A stretch of 64,000 nucleotides of DNA from Bacteroidota bacterium (GTDB lineage Bacteria > Bacteroidota > Bacteroidia > 2-12-FULL-35-15): assembly GCA_029237775.1 (NCBI GenBank), contig JAQZBR010000004.1, positions 744,001-808,000 of the forward strand, read 5' to 3'. Position 1 is the first letter of the stretch; the number at the start of each line of letters is the position of its first letter. The position numbers were made by a program, and so were the translations under genes. Below are positions 18,979 through 27,518 of this stretch, in pieces. A model generated the notes under the pieces. It saw only the letters and a program-made list of their open reading frames with translations. It searched no databases and was not told where the DNA came from.

Positions 18979-20114
18979 TCCGTCTTCATTACTTCCTGAA
19001 TACTTTGGATCGTATCAGCAATTTCTTTTTCATTAGTAAATTTTCCAAGACTGAAACGTATGGAAGAATAGGTATCATCATCACTCAGGCCCATTGCCTT
19101 TAAAACATGTGAAGGCTCCGGAACAGCTGATGTACAGGCCGAGCCCATAGCAACTGCAAGATGTGGCAGCTTTCTGATAAAGTCCTCGGAGCGAAATCCG
19201 GGGAAACAAATATTGGCAGTGTTAAATATTCTGTGTTTGGTGCTGCCATTTATGTGAACGTTGGGAAAATTGCACAGTGCCTGCTCAAGCCGGGTTCGTA
19301 GCACAGAAATTCGGACTGAGTTATCCCACATCTCAGCTTCAGCAATTTCACAGGCTTTGCCAAGTCCAACAATTCCTGTTACATTCAAGGTGCCGGAGCG
19401 CAATCCCTTTTCGTGGCCCCCTCCATGGCTCTGTGCGAACAGACTTACGCGAGGATCTTTTCTGCGCACATACAAAGCTCCAACTCCTTTCGGCCCATAG
19501 AACTTATGGGCACTAATGCATAAAAGATCTATTTTGTCTACCTCAAGGTCTATGTTTATTTTTCCAGCAGCCTGTGTTGCATCCGACATAAATATGGAAT
19601 GATGATCATGCACGATCTTCGCAATTTCTTTAATTGGCTGGATAACTCCTGTTTCATTATTGACATACATAATGCAAACAAGGATTGTCTTTTCAGTGAT
19701 GGCATTTTTCAACTCATTCAAATCAATGAGACCCTCCCGATCCACCGATAAATAGGTAACTACAGCGCCTTTCTTTTCGAGTGCAGCACACGTGTCGAGA
19801 ACGGCCTTATGTTCAGTTTTGACGGTTATTATATGATTGCCTTTAGTCTGGTAATTATCCCAAACACCTTTAATTGCCAGGTTGATCGATTCAGTAGAAC
19901 CGGATGTGAATACAACTTCCTGCTCCAGACAATTGATGAGTGAGGCAACCTGCTTACGTGCAATTTTGATCGCATCTTCTGCTATCCATCCGAAAGTATG
20001 AGTTCTGCTTGAGGCATTTCCGAAGTTCTCGGTGAAATACGGAAGCATGATTTCAAGAACTCTTTTGTCCAGGGGAGTTGTGGCGTTATAATCTAAATAT
20101 ATCGATGTTTTCAC
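18975..20114 (-). CDS. Cysteine desulfurase, IscS/NifS group
   Basis: This PLP enzyme has the group I desulfurase features: IYLDYNATTPLD at the start, VVFTSGSTESINLAIKG, ISAHKFYGPKGVGALYVR with the PLP lysine, and the mobile active-site loop MGSACTSAVPEPSHVLK. I place the start at the GTG at 20114, giving VKTSIYLDYNATT as in other family members; a further GTG at 20138 would add eight residues. It removes sulfur from cysteine for tRNA thiolation or Fe-S assembly. It may also mobilise selenium. A dedicated sufS lies divergent to it, so this copy probably serves tRNA modification (MnmA), the step that precedes MnmH. Confidence 0.9.
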   Translation of the reverse strand: MKTSIYLDYNATTPLDKRVLEIMLPYFTENFGNASSRTHTFGWIAEDAIKIARKQVASLINCLEQEVVFTSGSTESINLAIKGVWDNYQTKGNHIITVKTEHKAVLDTCAALEKKGAVVTYLSVDREGLIDLNELKNAITEKTILVCIMYVNNETGVIQPIKEIAKIVHDHHSIFMSDATQAAGKINIDLEVDKIDLLCISAHKFYGPKGVGALYVRRKDPRVSLFAQSHGGGHEKGLRSGTLNVTGIVGLGKACEIAEAEMWDNSVRISVLRTRLEQALCNFPNVHINGSTKHRIFNTANICFPGFRSEDFIRKLPHLAVAMGSACTSAVPEPSHVLKAMGLSDDDTYSSIRFSLGKFTNEKEIADTIQSIQEVMKTD

Positions 20115-20203
20115 AGTGTAAAAATATGAATACAACACGGATAATCAATCCCCCTAAACCACTTTATTCATCAAGGAAAATAGCCCTTATTTAGAATAAT
20201 TCT

Positions 20204-20211
20204 TAACTTTG
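20204..20211 (+). promoter_or_regulatory. Predicted -7 box of the sufS operon
   Basis: TAACTTTG matches the Bacteroidota consensus TAnnTTTG and ends 11 bases before the sufS ATG, so the mRNA would have a very short leader. No clear TTTG at -33 was found. Confidence 0.4.
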
Positions 20212-20222
20212 CATTTCTAGAC

Positions 20223-21470
20223 ATGAACAAGCAAAAAACGATTAGCGAAACACCCATCGACATAGAAAAGATCCGTGCCGACTTCCCAATACTTTCTAAA
20301 AAAGTAAATGGAAAAAAGCTGATCTATTTCGATAATGGAGCTACATCGCAAAAGCCTGTTCAGGTGATTGACGCCATTGCAAATTACTATAAGGATCAGA
20401 ACGCAAATATCCATCGTGGTGTTCACACGCTCAGCCAGGAAATTACTGTTTTGTATGAAAAAGCAAGAGCCACAGTGCAAAAACACCTGAATGCAAAAAG
20501 TGCAAATGAGATCGTTTTTACATCAGGAACCACCGAATCAATTAACCTTGTTGCGCATTCTTTCGCGAAAAAATTTATTAACAAAGGTGATGAAGTAATT
20601 GTAACTGCTATGGAACATCATTCCAATATTCTACCATGGCAACAAGTATGCGAAGAGAGAGGAGCTTTGTTAAAAGTGGTGCCGATCAACAACGAAGGAG
20701 AGCTGATCATGGAAGAGTACAAAAAGCTTCTTTCAGATAAAACAAAGATCATTGCCGTTGCTCATATCTCAAATACGCTTGGCACCGTTAATCCGGTTAA
20801 AGAAATCATAAAACTTGCTCATGAGAAGAACATTCCTGTGCTTCTGGACGGAGCCCAGGCTGTGCCACATACAAGTGTGGACGTTCAGGAGCTTGATGCA
20901 GATTTTTATTGTTTCAGCGGACATAAACTTTTTGGCCCAACCGGTGTTGGAATATTATACGGAAAAGAAAAATGGCTGAATGAGCTTCCACCGTATAAAG
21001 TTGGCGGAGGCACAATTAAGACTGTGACTTTTGAAAAAACAGAATATGCCGATGTCCCTTTACGGTTCGAAGCAGGTACACCACATATTGAAGGGGGAAT
21101 CGGATTAGCTGCAGCGATTGATTACGTTAATGATATCGGACTTGATAAGATTGCCGCGTACGAACATGAACTTTTGATTTATGCTACTGCTGCACTGCAA
21201 AAAATTGAAGGGGTAAAAATAATCGGGACTGCTAAAAACAAAGCCAGTGTAATATCATTTGTAGTAGAGGGAATTCACGCTTTCGATTTAGGTACCATAC
21301 TCGATCAGTTAGGAATTGCAGTAAGAACAGGACATCACTGCACACAGCCTCTGATGGCTCATTATTGCATACAGGGAACAGTAAGAGCTGCATTTGCTTT
21401 CTACAATACGAAAGAAGAGATCGATGAATTTATTAAAGGGCTTGAAAGAGCGATTGCAATGTTGAAATAG
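20223..21470 (+). CDS. sufS: Cysteine desulfurase SufS
   Basis: The 415-residue group II desulfurase shows KLIYFDNGATSQKPVQVID, NIHRGVHTLSQE, FSGHKLFGPTGVGILYGK (PLP lysine) and RTGHHCTQPLMAHY, where C373 is the persulfide cysteine. It passes sulfur to SufE, whose gene starts 12 bp downstream. The operon continues with a PF01883 protein and a DUF2480 protein. sufB, sufC and sufD, usually directly upstream in this phylum, are absent here and must be elsewhere if present. Confidence 0.95.
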   Translation: MNKQKTISETPIDIEKIRADFPILSKKVNGKKLIYFDNGATSQKPVQVIDAIANYYKDQNANIHRGVHTLSQEITVLYEKARATVQKHLNAKSANEIVFTSGTTESINLVAHSFAKKFINKGDEVIVTAMEHHSNILPWQQVCEERGALLKVVPINNEGELIMEEYKKLLSDKTKIIAVAHISNTLGTVNPVKEIIKLAHEKNIPVLLDGAQAVPHTSVDVQELDADFYCFSGHKLFGPTGVGILYGKEKWLNELPPYKVGGGTIKTVTFEKTEYADVPLRFEAGTPHIEGGIGLAAAIDYVNDIGLDKIAAYEHELLIYATAALQKIEGVKIIGTAKNKASVISFVVEGIHAFDLGTILDQLGIAVRTGHHCTQPLMAHYCIQGTVRAAFAFYNTKEEIDEFIKGLERAIAMLK

Positions 21471-21482
21471 AAAAAATTTGAG

Positions 21483-21902
21483 ATGAGCATTGAAGAAACA
21501 GAAAATGAGATTGTAGAGGAGTTTGAAATGTTTGATGACTGGATGCAGAAGTATGAACATCTGATCAACCTCGGGAAATCATTGCCAATGATCTCGGAAG
21601 AGAAGAAAACTGAAGATCGTATCATTAAAGGCTGCCAGAGCAGAGTTTGGCTTAATTCTGAACTAAAGGATGGTAAAGTTGTTTTTACTGCAGACAGCGA
21701 TGCGATAATCACTAAGGGGATGGTGGCATTAATGATCAGGGTTTTATCGGAACACACACCGGACGAGATCATTGATGCAAAGCTTGGATTTGTAGAAAAG
21801 ATCGGATTAACACAACATCTTTCCCCTACAAGAAGTAACGGCCTCGTAAGCATGATCAAACAAATGAAACTGGATGCTCTGGCATACAAATCGAAGAGGT
21901 AA
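21483..21902 (+). CDS. sufE: Sulfur acceptor protein SufE
   Basis: The 139-residue protein has the SufE fold markers: EEFEMFDDWMQKYEHLINLGK at the start and RIIKGCQSRVWL, in which C51 receives the persulfide from SufS. Length matches SufE. It is the second gene of the suf operon, 12 bp after sufS. It stimulates SufS and carries sulfur to the scaffold. Confidence 0.95.
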   Translation: MSIEETENEIVEEFEMFDDWMQKYEHLINLGKSLPMISEEKKTEDRIIKGCQSRVWLNSELKDGKVVFTADSDAIITKGMVALMIRVLSEHTPDEIIDAKLGFVEKIGLTQHLSPTRSNGLVSMIKQMKLDALAYKSKR

Positions 21903-21945
21903 CACCATCTATTGAATTTTAAATAAATACTTTTGACTCAATAAA

Positions 21946-22275
21946 ATGCCTGCAATAATAAATACTCATAATACAGAAGTCACTCAACGTGTTATTGATA
22001 CAATAAAAACGTGTTATGATCCTGAGATCCCCGTGGATGTCTGGGAGCTCGGCCTCATCTATGAGATCAACCTTGATGAGGAGAACAACCTTATGGTGAA
22101 AATGACACTCACCTCGCCTTCCTGTCCTGTTGCAGAAACTTTACCTCCTGAAATTGAAGCCAAGCTTCGTGATGTTGAGGGAGTACGGTCAGCAAAAATT
22201 GAACTTACTTTCGAACCGCCATGGGAAAAAGACATGATGAGTGAAGTGGCGCAGCTTGAATTAGGATTTATGTAA
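21946..22275 (+). CDS. SUF-associated PF01883 (DUF59, SufT/MIP18-like) protein
   Basis: The 109-residue protein is a single PF01883 domain: TCYDPEIPVDVWELGLIYEI, then MTLTSPSCPVAETLPPEI (C60) and AKIELTFEPPWEKDMMSE. Such proteins help mature Fe-S proteins, as SufT does in Gram-positives and MIP18/CIA2 in eukaryotes. It follows sufE by 43 bp on the same strand. The role as a late Fe-S maturation factor is inferred from family and context. Confidence 0.92.
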   Translation: MPAIINTHNTEVTQRVIDTIKTCYDPEIPVDVWELGLIYEINLDEENNLMVKMTLTSPSCPVAETLPPEIEAKLRDVEGVRSAKIELTFEPPWEKDMMSEVAQLELGFM

Positions 22276-22288
22276 TCCGAAATATATA

Positions 22289-22801
22289 ATGGAAAACGAA
22301 ATTGTAAACAAAGTCTCGCAAAGTGGTTTGATCACCATAGATCTTGAAGAGTTTTATCCTTCAGGTGACCGTGTTGTTTTCGACATAAAGGATCATTTAT
22401 TCCAGGGGCTCATTCTCCGCGAAAAGGATTTCAGGGAATTCATCAAGAACCACGACTGGGCAGCTTACAAAGACAAGTATGTTTCGCTTATATGTACAGC
22501 TGATGCGATAGTCCCTACCTGGGCATATATGCTTCTTGCAACTCAACTTGAGCCATACGCTAAAAAAGTGATTTTTGGGGATCTTGAAACACTTGAGACA
22601 ATACTGTACAATGAGATCCTTTCAAAAATTAATCTCATTGATTATAAAGATGCGCGTATTGTTATCAAAGGATGTGGAAAGCTTCCTGTACCTAAAGCCG
22701 CATATGTTCAGATCACTTCCTTGCTAAGGCCGATAGCTAAAAGTATTATGTATGGCGAGCCCTGCTCAACGGTCCCATTATATAAACAACCGAAACAGTA
22801 A
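22289..22801 (+). CDS. DUF2480 family protein
   Basis: The 170-residue protein fits the DUF2480 family, found in Bacteroidota next to suf genes. Its start is SGLITIDLEEFYPSGDRVVF, and it contains LFQGLILREKDFREFIKNHDW and IVIKGCGKLPVPKAAYVQI. There is one invariant-looking Cys in the GCGKLPVP motif. It is the last gene of the operon, 13 bp after the PF01883 gene, and a strong terminator follows at once. Function is unknown; the context argues for Fe-S assembly or repair. Confidence 0.88.
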   Translation: MENEIVNKVSQSGLITIDLEEFYPSGDRVVFDIKDHLFQGLILREKDFREFIKNHDWAAYKDKYVSLICTADAIVPTWAYMLLATQLEPYAKKVIFGDLETLETILYNEILSKINLIDYKDARIVIKGCGKLPVPKAAYVQITSLLRPIAKSIMYGEPCSTVPLYKQPKQ

Positions 22802-22809
22802 ATAAAAAA

Positions 22810-22830
22810 GCCTCTTCAACACGAAGAGGC
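22810..22830. terminator. Bidirectional Rho-independent terminator
   Basis: GCCTCTTC (22810-22817) pairs with GAAGAGGC (22823-22830) across a 5-nt loop. A-run upstream and TTTTTATTTT downstream extend the stem and give a U-run on both strands. It ends the suf operon (plus) and the large cargo gene at 22844 (minus). Confidence 0.93.
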
Positions 22831-22843
22831 TTTTTATTTTGTC

Positions 22844-25800
22844 TTAATTGATGATCAATTTTCTGATGATCATTTCATTTCCATCGGTCAATCTAAGAGA
22901 ATAAAAACCCTTCTGTAAACCTTCAAGGTTGATTTGTTTATTATAGCTTCCAGTGATATTCTTTTCCCTGAAAGTAAATACTTCTTTACCCTGAATGTCA
23001 GTTACGTTTATCAAAAGGTCTGTAAACTGCACATTTACAAAGGAAATATTAAACATTCCGGCAGATGGATTTGGATATACTTCAACCGAGCTTGCGTTTT
23101 CTGTTTCTTCAATACCGGTACAATCATTTACATTTATGAGCTGCGTAAATGAATTGGAACAGGAGTTTGCATCAGTGAATGTGTATAGAACCGGATGAGA
23201 ACCCGGCCCTGCAACCCCCGGATCGAAAGTAATCCCGGAGACTTCAGTTCCACCGCTAAAAATCCCTCCAGCCGGAGAAGCATTCAAGATTATAGCACTT
23301 CCCTGCGCGCAAAGAGTTGCTATTGCAGGAAAACCTATTGCAGGAAGCGGATTAATCGTTACCATAATTGTATCTGATGATGTACATCCTGCGTTCGTAA
23401 CATCAACATGATACAATCCTGAATTGCTTACAGTAATGGCAGGAGTCACTGCTGATGTATTCCACAAAAAGGCAGCACCAAAATTTCCTGCATTCAATGT
23501 TACTGTTCCTGCACATTGCGAGATATCATTTCCGAGATTAACTACTGGATACTGATTGAATACAACATTCACTGTGTCTTTTGAAATACATCCCGTTAAA
23601 GGGTTAGTAACAGTGACGCTCACCGTTGAGGAAGAATAAACCGTAAGCGTTTGTGCATTCGTGTTATTATACCAGGAGTATAACGATCCGGGATTTCCTG
23701 CGTCAAAAGTGATAGAACCTCCGCACTGAGTTGTATCATTTCCAAGATCTAAAACCGGTAAAGGATTAATTGTTACAGTGATAGAATCTGTTGAAGTACA
23801 GGAGTTACTGTTTGCTACGGCAACATAATAGATTCCTGACGTAGTTGCAGTGAGTGTTTGATTTGTTGAAGAATTGTTCCAGGAATATGACGAACCTGAA
23901 TTACCGGCATCCAATATAACTGAGCCCGAACATTGTGTTGTGTCTGCGCCAAGGTTAACAACGGGAACCGCGTTAACCAGCACGTTAATTGAATCACTGG
24001 CTTTACATCCATTTACGTCTGTAACATCCACATAATAATTGCCGGCATTAGAAACATTAAGTGTCTGCGCTGTTGAAGAATCATTCCATAGGTATGCAGA
24101 GCCTGGAATGCCCGCATCGAGCAGGAAAACATCACCATTGCATATTGCAGTATCACCTCCAATGTTTACAATCGGCAACATGTTCTGAGAGATCATTATT
24201 GTATCAGACTTGTAACAGCCAGTTGCCGGATCACTCACATAAACAAAATAAGTAGATGGATTATTGACGTTAATAACCTGGTTGGTACTACCGGTACTCC
24301 ACGAATACATTGCACCCGGATTACCGGCATTCAAACTGATTGAATCACCAATACAGATCGCAGTATCGATTCCTAAATTCACTGTTGGCAAAGGATTAAC
24401 AGTGATCACAATTGAATCACTTTCAAAACATAGTGTTAATGGATTAGTTACAGTTACATAATAAGTTCCCGCTGAACCTGTTGTAATAGTTTGTGCTGTG
24501 CTTGAATCATTCCACAGAAAATTAAATCCTGTATTGGCAGCATCAATTAATATAGAATCACCTGAGCAAAATCCAATATCAGATCCGAGATCAACAACCG
24601 GAGGATTATTTATGATCAGATTCATGCTGTCTCTTACCATACATCCTTCGGCAGTAGTGATATCAACATAAAATAATCCGCCTGTAGTTGTGCTTATACT
24701 TTGACTTGTAGCAGCAGTATTCCACAGATACGTGGAGCCCGCGTTTTGTGCATTCAGAACGGCAGGTTGTCCTGAACAGACAGCGGTATCAGATAAGACT
24801 AATGCAGGTAATGCATTTACAAAAACATTTACTGCGACCCTGTTGCTTGAACAGCTTCCTGAATTAGCAGCTGCATAAAATGTATAGGTGCCCGGTGTAT
24901 TTGAATCAGGTAAGAATGCTGTACCTATAGCCTCCAGCGAACTCCCCGCGCCCTGAACAGTTCCGCCAGTTAAAGAATTCCACCAGTTCAACGTTGTAAC
25001 AGGTAATGAATACATCACAACAAGACGCACTGAATCAAATGTAGCATCATTGCCTCCATCGTTGAATGTTTCCGTCAAGGAAAGAGTAACTGATCCTCCT
25101 GAAGCCGGAAGATTCGGAATTGTAATTATAGGATTTGGAGTAATAACTCCAGCGGAAGCTTGCGTTGATAATTGGGTAGCCGCCAGTGTTGTAGCACCAC
25201 TTAAAGCGACTCTGATTTCGCTCCTGTACGAAGGACTGACTGCTGTTGCCCCAAAAACAAGAAGTTGTGTTCCTGTGATAGTGGCGCCTGCCGGAACAGC
25301 ACCTACTGAAACTGTGTAGGTGGATGCTCCTGTGCCGGTTGAGACCAGGGCATTACCGAAGCTGGCAGAGACAATACCTGAACCCGAAGGCGCGTTAGCA
25401 TTCATCATTGCAGAGGCGGAGCCCTCGCATATTAAAATGCTATCATTGCTGACAACCGGAGGAGCAGGAATATATGTATCAATAACAACTGAAACGTTGT
25501 TTGTATTCGACCAGCAACTGGTTGCCGAATCATAAGCCGAAATATAATAGGTCCCGGTAGAGTTTATGCTATATGGAGCAGTAGCGTTCATCAGATTGCT
25601 GGTCCCGGAACTGTTCGTTCCCTGCCAATAATAAGCGATTCCGGTTGCCGGAGCCGGAACAGAAATGGTGGTATTCAAACATGCTGGCGATGCAGCCGCA
25701 ACCGGAGTGGGAGGAGTTGCAGCCAGCGGAATATTATTTACTGTTATTGACGATGATCCAAGCGACCAAACATTATTGGTTGAGTTATAGGTCCGTACAT

Positions 25801-27409
25801 AGTAAGTCCCATTCAGATAGACCGTATATGGTCCCGAAACCGGATTAGCTGTTGACGTTCCGGTTGCGGAGGTTTGCCAGTACCAGACATCTCCGGATGC
25901 AGGTGAACCCGGAACTGAAAGATCGGTTCCCGCTATACAGGTAGGAGAAGCCGGGTCCTGAACCGGAGTTGGAGGATCAGGAGGCAGAGGAACAACGTTA
26001 ACAATATAATCTTCCGTTTCACCTGAAGCCATTGACGTACAGGCATCGTTTGCACCATTTGTATTTCCTGAACTTCTTGATCTCACTCTCATGCCCGTAA
26101 TACCCGTTAAAGCCGTAACGGGAATCGTTACTGTGATGGAACCTGTCGTACCTGTAGTAAAAGGCTGATACCATTCGGTGGGTTCAAAAACACCACTGTG
26201 GTTCCAGTCAAACCAAACCGAGGTGATTGCAGTTGCATTTGTTGTAAGAGATAAAGTATAACCGGAGCCGAGAAACAAATTTGTAGTTGCACTTTGCTGA
26301 CTATAATTTCCGGTGGAGCATCCAGCGGTTGTATTGTTCAGTGTGTTGATCGTAACATTCGTGACACATGCAGTTCCGGAGTTAGGTGCTGTGCAGTAAC
26401 AATTATAAAAAGCATTCATGTTTACCTGAAGCGGAGTTGATGTTGCTGTCAATCCAGAACTGGTGCAGGTTACAATAGCCTGATAATAGGTGGCTGATGA
26501 CTGATTAACAGTAAGTGTTGCAGATGTTGCAGCAGCTATATTATTAAATGTAATTCCATCAGAAGAGGATTGCCATTGATAGGACAAGCCGGTAGCCACA
26601 GATGCACCGTTTAAGCTCAGGGTAAAGTTCACTCCGTTACATGCAGAGCTTACTGAAGAAACAGTCGTTCCTGCAGTTGGTGCTCCCGAACAAAGAACAG
26701 GAGGTGTCCAGGTGAATGTTAGTCCGGAGGGAGGCAAAATCGTTGAAGACACTGCGATGTTTGCTGCATTGGTTGCCCCCGCAGTCGTTGCAGTCCAATT
26801 TGATGTTGACGTACGATTATTGAAATCTGCATTCGTAGCTCCACGTAAACCCACCTGAACGGTTGTGGTATTGGCATTATTAACGAATGAGCCGTAAACA
26901 ACATCAATAATATTGCTTGCCTCATTCAATCGGATCTGAAAATTATAGCTATCCCCTGTTCCGTTGGTTCCAAATTTTTTATAATTCAACCATTGAATAA
27001 CGCAGGTCCTGTTAGGAGCCGTTCCTATGGTCTGAATGCTTAGCTCGGCTCCTGTCTGTGCCTGAATATCACGATTAAAAGCTGAAATTACATTGTTAGT
27101 TCCCCCTGTGCTTAATGCGACATAGGAACTTGCGATGGTAGTTCCCATCGCAATAAAACCGTTTGAGTTCACACTCATCTGCGTATAGGTTGTTCCGTTG
27201 TAAACAAAGGAAAATCCTATTGCTTGTGCGGTGAAGCTACCGTCATCGTTAGTGGTGGTACCAAGTACAGTTCCACCGGTTAATGCAGTAAAGGTTCCGG
27301 AACTTTGCGAAAAACCATAGCTGGCAACAGTTTGCGAAGTGACTTCTAAAGCAAAACAAAATAAACTTAGCAGTAATGTCAATCGACTTTTGTAAGTATA
27401 GTAACTCAT
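22844..27409 (-). CDS. Large T9SS-exported surface protein with GEVED and tandem Ig-like domains
   Basis: The 1521-residue protein has a signal peptide, then an N-terminal domain of about 200 residues (SVNSNGFIAMGT, IDVVYGSF) like those in secreted Bacteroidota proteins. A GEVED domain follows around residues 380-470 (VWFDWNHSGVFEPTEWYQPF, ending GETEDYIVNV). Ig-like modules come next, then about eight tandem modules of about 70 residues with the pattern PVVNLGxDTxxCxGxxxLDAGNxGxxYxWN. The end is a T9SS sorting domain (VEVYPNPSAGMFNI, GFYSLRLTDGNEMI). It should be displayed on the cell surface. No catalytic residues are seen. The upstream gene, another cargo protein, is on the same strand but ends in its own terminator. 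Confidence 0.9.
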   Translation of the reverse strand: MSYYTYKSRLTLLLSLFCFALEVTSQTVASYGFSQSSGTFTALTGGTVLGTTTNDDGSFTAQAIGFSFVYNGTTYTQMSVNSNGFIAMGTTIASSYVALSTGGTNNVISAFNRDIQAQTGAELSIQTIGTAPNRTCVIQWLNYKKFGTNGTGDSYNFQIRLNEASNIIDVVYGSFVNNANTTTVQVGLRGATNADFNNRTSTSNWTATTAGATNAANIAVSSTILPPSGLTFTWTPPVLCSGAPTAGTTVSSVSSACNGVNFTLSLNGASVATGLSYQWQSSSDGITFNNIAAATSATLTVNQSSATYYQAIVTCTSSGLTATSTPLQVNMNAFYNCYCTAPNSGTACVTNVTINTLNNTTAGCSTGNYSQQSATTNLFLGSGYTLSLTTNATAITSVWFDWNHSGVFEPTEWYQPFTTGTTGSITVTIPVTALTGITGMRVRSRSSGNTNGANDACTSMASGETEDYIVNVVPLPPDPPTPVQDPASPTCIAGTDLSVPGSPASGDVWYWQTSATGTSTANPVSGPYTVYLNGTYYVRTYNSTNNVWSLGSSSITVNNIPLAATPPTPVAAASPACLNTTISVPAPATGIAYYWQGTNSSGTSNLMNATAPYSINSTGTYYISAYDSATSCWSNTNNVSVVIDTYIPAPPVVSNDSILICEGSASAMMNANAPSGSGIVSASFGNALVSTGTGASTYTVSVGAVPAGATITGTQLLVFGATAVSPSYRSEIRVALSGATTLAATQLSTQASAGVITPNPIITIPNLPASGGSVTLSLTETFNDGGNDATFDSVRLVVMYSLPVTTLNWWNSLTGGTVQGAGSSLEAIGTAFLPDSNTPGTYTFYAAANSGSCSSNRVAVNVFVNALPALVLSDTAVCSGQPAVLNAQNAGSTYLWNTAATSQSISTTTGGLFYVDITTAEGCMVRDSMNLIINNPPVVDLGSDIGFCSGDSILIDAANTGFNFLWNDSSTAQTITTGSAGTYYVTVTNPLTLCFESDSIVITVNPLPTVNLGIDTAICIGDSISLNAGNPGAMYSWSTGSTNQVINVNNPSTYFVYVSDPATGCYKSDTIMISQNMLPIVNIGGDTAICNGDVFLLDAGIPGSAYLWNDSSTAQTLNVSNAGNYYVDVTDVNGCKASDSINVLVNAVPVVNLGADTTQCSGSVILDAGNSGSSYSWNNSSTNQTLTATTSGIYYVAVANSNSCTSTDSITVTINPLPVLDLGNDTTQCGGSITFDAGNPGSLYSWYNNTNAQTLTVYSSSTVSVTVTNPLTGCISKDTVNVVFNQYPVVNLGNDISQCAGTVTLNAGNFGAAFLWNTSAVTPAITVSNSGLYHVDVTNAGCTSSDTIMVTINPLPAIGFPAIATLCAQGSAIILNASPAGGIFSGGTEVSGITFDPGVAGPGSHPVLYTFTDANSCSNSFTQLINVNDCTGIEETENASSVEVYPNPSAGMFNISFVNVQFTDLLINVTDIQGKEVFTFREKNITGSYNKQINLEGLQKGFYSLRLTDGNEMIIRKLIIN

Positions 27410-27471
27410 GAGATAATGGATTTGGTAAAATTAATGTGTATTTTTTTACACAGTAAAAAAGAGTATAAAAT

Positions 27472-27501
27472 CTGAAAGCCCCGCAAATGCGAGGCTTTCA
27501 G
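27472..27501 (-). terminator. Terminator of the 2628-residue surface protein gene
   Basis: CTGAAAGCC and GGCTTTCAG form a 9-bp outer stem, with a GCG/CGC inner part around AAAT. On the minus strand a T-rich tract ending in six T follows. It lies 18 bp past the stop at 27519. Confidence 0.75.
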
Positions 27502-27518
27502 CTCTTTAAGTATTACTT

